NCBI GenBank assembly: GCA_035507155.1
Contig: DATJOK010000125.1
Location: forward strand, 1-7,029
DNA length: 7,029 nt
DNA from: DASZHJ01 sp035507155
Lineage (GTDB): Bacteria; Pseudomonadota; Alphaproteobacteria; ATCC43930; CGMCC-115725
Direction: 5' to 3'
The notes under the pieces were generated by a model. That model saw nothing but the letters and a program-made list of their open reading frames with translations, was not told the DNA's origin and searched no databases. The position numbers and the translations under genes are program-made. Shown here in pieces: positions 1 through 4,666 of the stretch; positions within the stretch are counted from its first letter, which is position 1, and each line of letters starts with the position of its first letter.

Positions 1-816
1 AGCTTGGTGAGTTCGGAAATGGCGGGTGTGACATTGGCCGTAGCCAAACAGATCATGGCCACTGAGCGTTGGTGCTGAATCCGGATCGAGCGCCGCCGCG
101 ATCTGCGGAACAGTCGTCTCAAGTCGCGGCAGCGGAAGTCCGGGGTAGGGATCATTGAGATCGAAAAGCCAACGTCCGACCCAGTCAGGGACCTCGACCC
201 GCAGATTGTGTATCTCTCCGTAGATTCTGAGGAAGCAATACTGAAAGAGCTGATTGCCGAAGCGTCCGTTCTGGCCAAGCGTAGTCATTGCCACATGACC
301 GGACAGCCGCGACCTTTGCCGCTTCTCAGAATTTGAGGGAGGCGGATCGCCCCAGGTTTGACGGAGCAGCAATAATGCGCGAGCAGTATCGGGGCCAGCG
401 TGGCCGGGTAGTATAGCGCTGGCTGCCTCGTAAGCAGAAACCGCTTCCTGCACGTGTCCACGTGCTTCTTTAACTCGTCCGAGCAAAAGGTAGGCGTTGA
501 AATTTTGCGGGTCGATCCGCACGAGCGCCTTAAGCGCAGTATCGAGAGCATCGAGATCGCCCAATCCCTGCAGCAGTTGAACGACCCGCGTCAGGATCGA
601 CTTATTCGTGATTGGTGCCGCAACTGCTTGCTGGAGATAGCTTATGCCCATCTTGGCATTACCGCGTCTCAATGCGATCTCACCCGATATCAGAAGTGCA
701 GTTGCCTGTTGAGCATCGCGTCCGAGAATATCTCGGCAAACAACGTTAGCTCTTGTCCAGTCGCCTGCGTTGTAGAGTCTAACTAGGATTTCTAACGCAG
801 CATCATTGTTCTGCAT
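1..816 (-). CDS. TPR-like protein with GT11/fucosyltransferase-like domain, partial (3' end outside window)
   Basis: An open minus-strand frame of 272 codons runs from an ATG at 816 past position 1, so only the N-terminal part is present. Residues 1 to about 150 are paired amphipathic helices of TPR type; a fairly clear unit lies around residues 85-137, with GDLDALDTALKALVRIDPQN then LLLGRVKEARG. After a polar linker (about 155-172) comes GRFGNQLFQY at 184-193 followed by a long helix. This is the N-terminal signature of GT11-type alpha-1,2-fucosyltransferases and relatives (GRLGNQLFQYA), so I infer a sugar transferase acting on surface glycans. The catalytic HxRRGD-type region would lie beyond the window. 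GC is about 55% in sampled rows, with TTA, ATA and CTA codons, unlike the other genes; this suggests a separate origin. An in-frame ATG at 873 would add 19 residues (MLALAECGSF...). Neither start has a good ribosome binding site. Acceptor and donor sugars are unknown. Confidence 0.72.
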   Translation of the reverse strand, partial: MQNNDAALEILVRLYNAGDWTRANVVCRDILGRDAQQATALLISGEIALRRGNAKMGISYLQQAVAAPITNKSILTRVVQLLQGLGDLDALDTALKALVRIDPQNFNAYLLLGRVKEARGHVQEAVSAYEAASAILPGHAGPDTARALLLLRQTWGDPPPSNSEKRQRSRLSGHVAMTTLGQNGRFGNQLFQYCFLRIYGEIHNLRVEVPDWVGRWLFDLNDPYPGLPLPRLETTVPQIAAALDPDSAPTLSGHDLFGYGQCHTRHFRTHQA

Positions 817-915
817 TCGCAAAGCGTGCTCTTGGAATGGACTGAAGCTTCCGCATTCCGCCAGCGCCAGCATTTATTGTCAACCCGCCGGTGCATCCGG
901 CTGATCGGAGTCCCC
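816..915. promoter_or_regulatory. Divergent start region between glycosyltransferase and tail-fibre genes
   Basis: This short region separates two divergent genes. On the minus strand a perfect TTGACA lies at 883-878, but no good -10 follows at 16-18 bp (best CGGAAT). If it is a real -35 box, transcription would start downstream of the alternative ATG at 873, favouring the 816 start. On the plus strand TTGTCA at 877-882 overlaps it, again without a clear -10. A GGAG at 907-910, five bases before the ATG at 916, is the ribosome binding site of the tail gene and decides that start. No terminator or obvious element boundary repeat is visible. Confidence 0.3.
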
Positions 916-2007
916 ATGCCCTATCTTCGCTCCGACATGACGAGCCAGACCGGCTCGGCCTACAAAGCGGCACTTGATGCGGCGACCGCTGCGCTCGCGG
1001 GGAGTGCCGGCAAGCGGCGCAACGTCAATGGCGACGGGCGCGTCAACCAGCTCACCTCCGCGGTCGCGATCTCGACCGCCTGGCAGTACGTCCTCGACAT
1101 GTGGGAGGCGCAGGCGGGAGCCGGGGTCAGCGGCAGCTTCGGGCAGGTGGCCGATGCGGCGTTCCCGGCGCAGCTCGCCATCGGCACTGCCGCGCTCTCG
1201 ACGTCGGGCGCGACGACGGTGACGCTGCGCACCAAGATCGAGAGCCGCGCCACGGCGGATCTGCTGGCGCCCGCGTTCCAGTATCCGGTGGCGGCGCCGG
1301 CGCATCCCTTCGCCGCGCTGAGCCTCGTCGCCTACCAGGACAGCGGGCAGCCGATGAGCGTGACGCCGGTGCTGCGCTCGGCCGATGCGCCCGACGATTT
1401 CGCCGGCATGTCGCACGCGATCAGCGGCCCGACGCAGTCGCTGCCCTCGGGCGTGCTGACCCAGCTCTGGTGGGACGGTGCCGCCGGCGCGTTCCAGCTC
1501 GACACCCTCGCCAATGTCGCCAACGGGCTTTGCCTGGAGATCGACATCGCCGTCCCCGCCGGCCTCGGCGGCCGCAGCTTGCGCATCGGCGACGTGCAGC
1601 TGGAAGGCGGCCAGGTGGCGACCTATTTCGGCCGCGCGAATTTTGCCGACGAGCTCCTGCGCTGCCAGCGCTTCTACGCCAAGACCTTTCCGCTCGCGGT
1701 GGCGCCGGCGCAGAACGCCGGCACCGCCGGGGCCTGGATCGCGCCCCAGGCGGTGGGCGCCGCCACGCCGCAGCAGGGCAATTTCTGGAGCTTCCCGACG
1801 CGGATGGCGCGGGCGCCCGTCATCAGCTTCTTCAATCCGGCCGCCGCCAATGCCCAGGCGCGCAATCTCGACACCGCCAGCGACTGCAGCGGCACCGCCG
1901 CCGACATCGTCGGCGAGCGGGGCGCCGCCTTCGGCACCACGACGCCCGCCGGCAGCACCGCCGGCGAGCGCCTTGCGGTTCACATGATCGCCGACGCGCG
2001 GCTCTGA
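916..2007 (+). CDS. Phage tail-fibre/appendage-like protein
   Basis: This 363-aa protein has the two signatures of a widespread phage appendage family. Near the N-terminus NVNGDGRVNQ (about 37-45) and WQYVLDMW (56-63) match the usual NGDFRxxQ...YxxDxW pattern. Near the C-terminus GDVQLEGGQVATYF (225-238) and ELLRCQRFY (246-254) match the usual VQLExGxVATPFxxR...ELxxCQRYY pattern. Between them is a low-charge, beta-rich region of the carbohydrate-binding sandwich type. Family knowledge suggests a structural appendage or host-recognition protein at the tip of a tail; the receptor is unknown. I chose the ATG at 916 because GGAG sits five bases upstream and the residues before it look non-coding. 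It is the first gene of the block and lies 27 bp before the next. Oddly, no baseplate or tail-tube gene precedes it; the neighbour on that side is divergent and much poorer in GC. A host-encoded member of the same fold is possible but less likely. Confidence 0.75.
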   Translation: MPYLRSDMTSQTGSAYKAALDAATAALAGSAGKRRNVNGDGRVNQLTSAVAISTAWQYVLDMWEAQAGAGVSGSFGQVADAAFPAQLAIGTAALSTSGATTVTLRTKIESRATADLLAPAFQYPVAAPAHPFAALSLVAYQDSGQPMSVTPVLRSADAPDDFAGMSHAISGPTQSLPSGVLTQLWWDGAAGAFQLDTLANVANGLCLEIDIAVPAGLGGRSLRIGDVQLEGGQVATYFGRANFADELLRCQRFYAKTFPLAVAPAQNAGTAGAWIAPQAVGAATPQQGNFWSFPTRMARAPVISFFNPAAANAQARNLDTASDCSGTAADIVGERGAAFGTTTPAGSTAGERLAVHMIADARL

Positions 2008-2034
2008 TCCGGCGGTCGCAACCGAGTGCATCCC

Positions 2035-2259
2035 ATGTCCCTTGCCACCGACTGGAGCGACGATCCCGCCGCCGAGGCGCGGCTCACCGTGCACGAGGCA
2101 GTCTGCGCCGAGCGCTACGCCAACATCATGGCGCTCCTCGGCGAGACCTCGCGCCGGGTGAGCCGGCTCGAGGTGATGGTGCTCTACGCCGCCGGCTCGC
2201 TGATGATGGGGATGGGCGGCCTCATCGTGACGCTGGCGCTGAAGCTCGGGCATCTCTGA
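2035..2259 (+). CDS. Small C-terminally anchored membrane protein, XhlA/holin-like
   Basis: This 74-aa protein has a soluble, charged N-terminal half with an amphipathic helix (about 15-46, ending in ETSRRVSRLE). A single hydrophobic segment follows at about 47-69, rich in Gly, Met and Leu, and then a short tail. A helix followed by one C-terminal membrane span, encoded directly before an endolysin, is the arrangement of XhlA-type haemolysin/holin-accessory proteins. I infer a role in permeabilising the inner membrane or helping endolysin act; sequence similarity to XhlA is not proven. The start is uncertain: a GTG at 2026 would add three residues (MHP), and neither has a strong ribosome binding site. 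The stop TGA overlaps the ATG of the endolysin gene (TGATG), indicating translational coupling. Confidence 0.6.
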   Translation: MSLATDWSDDPAAEARLTVHEAVCAERYANIMALLGETSRRVSRLEVMVLYAAGSLMMGMGGLIVTLALKLGHL

Positions 2260-2756
2260 TGGCGGATCCCGTCTTCGATCGCGCGGTCGCCGCCGTCCTC
2301 GCTCACGAGGGCGGGCTCGTCGACGACCCCGACGATCCCGGCGGCCTCACCAACTTCGGCATCTCGCTCCGCGCCTATCCGGAGCTCGGCGCCGACGGCA
2401 TCCGCGCGCTCACCGCGGACGCGGCGGCGGCGATCTATCGGCGCGACTGGTGGGACCGCTACGGCTGGGGCGATCTGCCGGCGCCGATCGCCGCCAAGGT
2501 GCTGGACATCGGCGTCAACATCGGCGCCGGGCCCGTCCATCGGCTGCTGCAGCGGGCGCTCCGCGCCACCGGCGCCGACCTCGTCGAGGACGGCGTGCTC
2601 GGCTCCGCGACGCGCGCCGCGGCGGCGGCTGCCGAGGGCGCGGCACTGCTGGCGGCGCTCCGCAGCGAGGCCGCCGCTCACTATCGCCTGATCGTCGCCG
2701 CGCGCCCCGCGTCCCAGCGCTTTCTTACCGGCTGGCTCGTCCGCGCCTACGCCTGA
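2259..2756 (+). CDS. Phage endolysin, glycoside hydrolase family 108 with C-terminal peptidoglycan-binding domain
   Basis: This 165-aa muramidase-type lysin cleaves peptidoglycan during phage release. The GH108 signature is at the N-terminus: AHEGG with the expected catalytic Glu17, then DDPDDPGGLTNFGIS (22-36), the family's DPxDxGGxTxxG segment. IYRRDWWDRYG (59-69) is the conserved Tyr/Trp stretch. The C-terminal part, with DIGVNIGAGPVHRLLQRAL (83-101) and a final RFLTGWLVRAYA, matches the associated peptidoglycan-binding domain (PG_binding_3). Length is normal for the family and the protein looks intact. There is no signal peptide or SAR segment, so it should need a holin for access to the wall. 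The ATG overlaps the preceding stop as TGATG and has no clear ribosome binding site of its own, so translation is probably coupled to the small membrane protein upstream. Confidence 0.93.
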   Translation: MADPVFDRAVAAVLAHEGGLVDDPDDPGGLTNFGISLRAYPELGADGIRALTADAAAAIYRRDWWDRYGWGDLPAPIAAKVLDIGVNIGAGPVHRLLQRALRATGADLVEDGVLGSATRAAAAAAEGAALLAALRSEAAAHYRLIVAARPASQRFLTGWLVRAYA

Positions 2757-2778
2757 CCTGCTGACGGCCTGAATGCCG

Positions 2779-2808
2779 CGCCGGGCGTCGCCCGGCGGCG
2801 CTGCTTTT
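2779..2808 (+). terminator. Possible weak terminator or attenuator inside the lysis block
   Basis: A perfect 8-bp GC-only inverted repeat (CGCCGGGC at 2779-2786, GCCCGGCG at 2790-2797) has a three-base loop. A short TTTT follows at 2805-2808, seven bases after the stem. It sits in the 79-bp gap between the endolysin and the next small membrane gene. The distance to the short T run makes it weak as an intrinsic terminator; it may instead act as an attenuator or mRNA stabiliser splitting the block into two transcript levels. Confidence 0.35.
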
Positions 2809-2835
2809 CCGCGTCCTCAACCAAGGAGATCTCAC

Positions 2836-3012
2836 ATGGCGCTCTTCCGCTATCTCGTCCTGCGCCTGGGCGAGGCCAGCACCTGGGCCGCGCTCGCGGG
2901 CCTGCTCGCCGGCGTGCACGTCAGCATCGATCCCGGGCTCTGGCAGCACATCGTCGACGCCGGCATCGCCGTCTCCGCGCTCGCCGGCTGCCTCATTCCC
3001 GAAGCCACCTGA
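2836..3012 (+). CDS. Small two-span membrane protein, holin-like
   Basis: This 58-aa protein has two hydrophobic segments (about 15-30 and 38-54) separated by a short IDPGLWQ turn, with a basic N-terminus (FRYLVLRLGE). Small two-span proteins of this shape, often with a STWAALAG-like first span and a DPxxWQ turn, occur beside endolysins in alphaproteobacterial prophages. I infer a holin or pinholin-like role at the inner membrane that times lysis. The ATG at 2836 is preceded by a near-perfect ribosome binding site, AAGGAGAT (2823-2830), five bases upstream. An earlier in-frame ATG at 2773 would start inside the hairpin and is rejected. It is the best holin candidate in the window, but the family is unnamed and function rests on size, topology and context. 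Confidence 0.65.
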   Translation: MALFRYLVLRLGEASTWAALAGLLAGVHVSIDPGLWQHIVDAGIAVSALAGCLIPEAT

Positions 3013-3021
3013 CCCAACCCA

Positions 3022-3036
3022 AGGAAAGGATTTCCT
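3022..3036 (+). promoter_or_regulatory. Hairpin covering the ribosome binding site of the 116-aa gene
   Basis: AGGAAA (3022-3027) and TTTCCT (3031-3036) form a perfect 6-bp inverted repeat with loop GGA. The AGGAAAGGA ribosome binding site of the ATG at 3039 is thus partly in the stem and partly in the loop. The hairpin is short and AT-rich for this genome, so it could tune initiation rather than block it. Confidence 0.35.
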
Positions 3037-3038
3037 CC

Positions 3039-3389
3039 ATGAACGTCTTCCAGCGTGCCCTGCAGAAACTCGAGGGCGTCTTCTCCGATGCCGAGGCGGT
3101 GATCGCCGCCTTCTTCTCCAGCCTCGCCCACAGCATCGCGCAGAACGGCGGGCCGGTGCTGGTGGCGGCGGCGCGGAGCGCGGTCGCCGCCGCCGAGGCG
3201 ACCGGCGGCGATGCCACCGCCAAGCGGAACGCCGCCTTCGCCTCGGTGGTCGCGACCCTGCAGTCCCAGGGCCTGCCGGTGGTGACCAATGCCGTCAATG
3301 GCGCGATCGAGGCGGCGGTCGCCGAGCTCCAGGCGGCGACCGCGACCACCGCGACGGCGACGAGCGGCGCCGCCGCCCCGGTCACCTGA
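3039..3389 (+). CDS. Ala-rich phage protein, remotely resembling superfamily 6/LLH holins
   Basis: This 116-aa protein has a moderately hydrophobic helix at about 17-35, a second at 38-54 (VLVAAARSAVAAAEA), a charged linker, then helices at 61-78 and 82-99. The segment NAVNGAIEAAVAELQA (84-99) and the spacing AVAAAE...AIEAAVAEL recall the C-terminal part of Holin_LLH-type proteins. The tail is Ala/Thr-rich low complexity. No confident membrane span is visible, which argues against a classical holin; it could be an antiholin, a lysis regulator or a minor structural protein. It starts at 3039 behind AGGAAAGGA, which is partly folded in a hairpin, and its stop overlaps the next ATG (TGATG). It lies between holin-like and spanin-like genes, so a lysis function is likely but not shown. 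Confidence 0.55.
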   Translation: MNVFQRALQKLEGVFSDAEAVIAAFFSSLAHSIAQNGGPVLVAAARSAVAAAEATGGDATAKRNAAFASVVATLQSQGLPVVTNAVNGAIEAAVAELQAATATTATATSGAAAPVT

Positions 3390-3619
3390 TGCCGAGCTGG
3401 CTCAGCCTGATCTCCGCCGGCCTCAAGCTCCTGGGGCTGGCGGATGTCGCCGAGCGCGCAGTCGAGCGGTGGCAGGCCCGCCGCGACGGCCGCGCGCAAC
3501 AGCGCGCCGCCGACATCGAGGCGGAGAACACGACGCTCCGCGCCGAGCTCGCGGCGGATGCGACGGCACCCGCGACGCCGGCGGAGACCGCGGCTTCGCT
3601 CGAGAAAGGAGAGTTCTGA
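3389..3619 (+). CDS. Small helical protein, possible inner-membrane spanin (Rz-like)
   Basis: This 76-aa protein has a hydrophobic to amphipathic N-terminus (residues 3-20, WLSLISAGLKLLGLADV). A long, highly charged helix follows (about 21-57, AERAVERWQARRDGR then AADIEAENTTLRAELAAD), with coiled-coil potential, then an Ala/Pro/Thr tail. N-terminal anchor plus coiled coil, placed just before a small lipoprotein, is the layout of an i-spanin that pairs with Rz1. The weakness is the N-terminal segment: it is short and contains Lys13, poor for a full membrane span. Its ATG overlaps the previous stop and its own stop overlaps the lipoprotein ATG, both as TGATG, so it is coupled on both sides. No recognised family; function is inferred from context. 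Confidence 0.55.
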   Translation: MPSWLSLISAGLKLLGLADVAERAVERWQARRDGRAQQRAADIEAENTTLRAELAADATAPATPAETAASLEKGEF

Positions 3620-3849
3620 TGCGACCGACCCTGCTCGTTCTGCTGCTGCTGCTCGCCGCCTGCGCTGACCCCGCCGCGGTCGCCCGGAACGCCTGCCCGC
3701 CGATCAAGCCCTATACGACCGCACAGCAGCAGCAGGCGGCCGACGAGCTGCTGCGGCTCCCTCCGGGCTCCATGGTGAGCCAGATGATCGTCGATTACGG
3801 GGCCGAGCGGGCACGGCTCCGGGCGTGCGGGCTTTCAAGCGGCAGCTAG
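3619..3849 (+). CDS. Rz1-like outer-membrane lipoprotein (o-spanin)
   Basis: This 76-aa precursor starts with a lipoprotein signal: Met-Arg, a Leu-rich core (5-12) and the lipobox Leu12-Ala13-Ala14-Cys15. The mature protein of about 62 residues contains NACPPIKPYT (24-33), AADELLRLPPGS (40-51), MIVDYGAERARLRAC (56-70) and a short tail. Small lysis-cassette lipoproteins with CPPxxPYT, LPPGS and DYxxxRxxLRAC segments are common in alphaproteobacterial phages and fit Rz1-like o-spanins, which join the outer membrane to an inner-membrane partner after murein is cut. AAGGAG at 3606-3611 lies seven bases before the ATG, and the ATG overlaps the stop of the putative i-spanin gene. In lambda the two genes are nested; here they are end to end. 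Two extra cysteines (26 and 70) could form disulphides. It is the last gene of the block. Confidence 0.72.
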   Translation: MRPTLLVLLLLLAACADPAAVARNACPPIKPYTTAQQQQAADELLRLPPGSMVSQMIVDYGAERARLRACGLSSGS

Positions 3850-3866
3850 GCCTGGAGCCGAAGTGC

Positions 3867-3880
3867 CTCGCGCGGGCGAG
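3867..3880. other. Small hairpin in the convergent gap
   Basis: CTCGC (3867-3871) and GCGAG (3876-3880) pair around a GCGG loop in the 45-bp gap between the lysis block and the convergent redoxin gene. There is no T run on either strand, so I do not call it an intrinsic terminator. The right edge of the phage-derived segment probably falls in or near this gap. Confidence 0.2.
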
Positions 3881-3894
3881 ATCGAAGCGGCGAC

Positions 3895-4440
3895 TCATCC
3901 ATCGCGCCACTTGATCGAGCAGCCCATGGCAGGGTTCTGGGTCGCGGGGCCGTGGCCGGTCCGGGCGATCCCGGTCATGGCGTCGAATAGCTCACGTGGA
4001 GAATTCGGCACGCGCTGCAGGTTGCGGAGCGCGTGGAGCCTGCCGCGATAGGCGAGCCGGAGGTCGGAATTGAAACCGAAGAAATCGGGCGTGCAGACCG
4101 CACCGTAGTCCTTTGCTGCCGCCTGGGTCCGATCGATCACGTAGGGGAAGGGGAGGCGGCGCTCGGCGGCGAGGCGCCGCATGTTCTCCAGGGAGTCTTC
4201 GGGATAGGCCTCGGTATCGTTCGGCATGATGGCAATGGCGCCGATACCCAGCGCCTTCAGTTCCGTCGTGTCGCGGACGATGTCGTCGAGCACGGCCTTC
4301 ACGTAGGGACAGTGATTGCAGATGAACATCACCAGAGTACCCTTCGGCCCCCGGATGTCGGCGAGGCGATAGCGGCGGCCGTCAGTGCCCTCGAGGTCGA
4401 AATCGGGGGCTGCCGCCCCAAGCACCAGCGCCGTCGTCAT
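3895..4440 (-). CDS. Thioredoxin-fold redoxin, PRX_like1 type
   Basis: This 181-aa cytoplasmic protein (no signal peptide) belongs to the AhpC/TSA-thioredoxin superfamily. The N-terminus has the redoxin start GAAAPDFDLEGTDG (8-21). The active-site stretch MFICNHCPYVKA (38-49) carries a CxxC pair, Cys41 and Cys44. YPEDSLENM (79-87), FPYVIDRTQ (98-106), CTPDFFGF (116-123) and a final GCSIKW (173-178) are all hallmarks of PRX_like1, so the protein appears full length. Family members are thought to act as thiol-disulphide or peroxidase-type enzymes; the exact substrate is not established. GGAAGGAG lies six bases before the ATG, a very good ribosome binding site. It is convergent with the phage block and divergent from the HerA-like gene, and looks like a normal chromosomal gene. 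Confidence 0.9.
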   Translation of the reverse strand: MTTALVLGAAAPDFDLEGTDGRRYRLADIRGPKGTLVMFICNHCPYVKAVLDDIVRDTTELKALGIGAIAIMPNDTEAYPEDSLENMRRLAAERRLPFPYVIDRTQAAAKDYGAVCTPDFFGFNSDLRLAYRGRLHALRNLQRVPNSPRELFDAMTGIARTGHGPATQNPAMGCSIKWRDG

Positions 4441-4495
4441 GGCGGTCTCCTTCCGAGTTGCACGGCCCCCGTCGCCCTCCGCGAAATCTCCGCCG

Positions 4496-4504
4496 ACTAT
4501 AGCA
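4496..4504 (-). promoter_or_regulatory. Possible extended -10 promoter of the redoxin gene
   Basis: Reading the minus strand, TGCTATAGT (4504-4496) matches the extended -10 form TGnTATAAT with one mismatch. It would start transcription about 50 bases before the redoxin ATG at 4440. No good -35 box is visible at the normal distance, which an extended -10 does not strictly need. Confidence 0.4.
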
Positions 4505-4524
4505 AACCAGGAGATATCGCGGAT

Positions 4525-4534
4525 TTTCGCGAAA
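4525..4534. promoter_or_regulatory. 10-bp palindrome TTTCGCGAAA, possible operator
   Basis: A perfect palindrome lies between the two divergent genes and close to the proposed redoxin promoter. Overlapping it, TCGCG (4517-4521) and CGCGA (4528-4532) form a second inverted repeat. A further CGCGAAA occurs at 4480-4486, between that promoter and the redoxin gene. The placement suits a repressor or redox-regulator site, but this is inference from symmetry and position alone. Confidence 0.3.
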
Positions 4535-4571
4535 CACGCCGTGTCTTCGTTCTAACACCCCGCCTTAACCA

Positions 4572-4590
4572 GCCGGAACCGTGCTCCGGC
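4572..4590 (+). other. Small leader hairpin upstream of the HerA-like gene
   Basis: GCCGGA (4572-4577) pairs with TCCGGC (4585-4590) around a seven-base loop. No T run follows. It may form part of a structured 5' leader together with the stronger hairpin at 4626-4659. The remainder of 4441-4666 shows no gene. Confidence 0.25.
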
Positions 4591-4625
4591 AAACCATTCC
4601 GCAATACTTCCCGATCCATTCTGCA

Positions 4626-4659
4626 TCCTCGGCGCCCGCCTGTCCGGGTGCCCCGAGGA
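4626..4659 (+). promoter_or_regulatory. Hairpin sequestering the HerA-like gene's ribosome binding site
   Basis: The outer stem is 7 bp (TCCTCGG 4626-4632 with CCGAGGA 4653-4659). After a two-base bulge (CC, 4651-4652) an inner stem of 6 bp, including one G-U, joins 4633-4638 to 4645-4650, with a six-base loop. The 3' arm contains GAGGA of the GAGGAG ribosome binding site (4655-4660) for the ATG at 4667, six bases downstream. When folded, the site would be largely hidden, so translation may depend on melting, a ligand, a protein or ribosome activity upstream. Confidence 0.55.
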
Positions 4660-4666
4660 GAGCGTT

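Noticed and set aside
454..786. A plus-strand 110-codon frame and a minus-strand 88-codon frame (285-551) in the first 0.8 kb
   Set aside because: Both are out-of-frame readings of the partial TPR-glycosyltransferase gene, which stays open from 816 to the window edge and carries the GNQLFQY signature.
880..2253. A 457-codon minus-strand open frame opposite the tail-fibre and small membrane genes
   Set aside because: Rich in Arg, Gly and His with no recognisable domain; an antisense shadow caused by high GC. The plus-strand frames have family motifs and ribosome binding sites.
1101..2258. Long plus-strand extension upstream of the endolysin start
   Set aside because: The sequence before the Met at 2259 is Arg-rich out-of-frame translation of the tail and small membrane genes; GH108 begins right after 2259.
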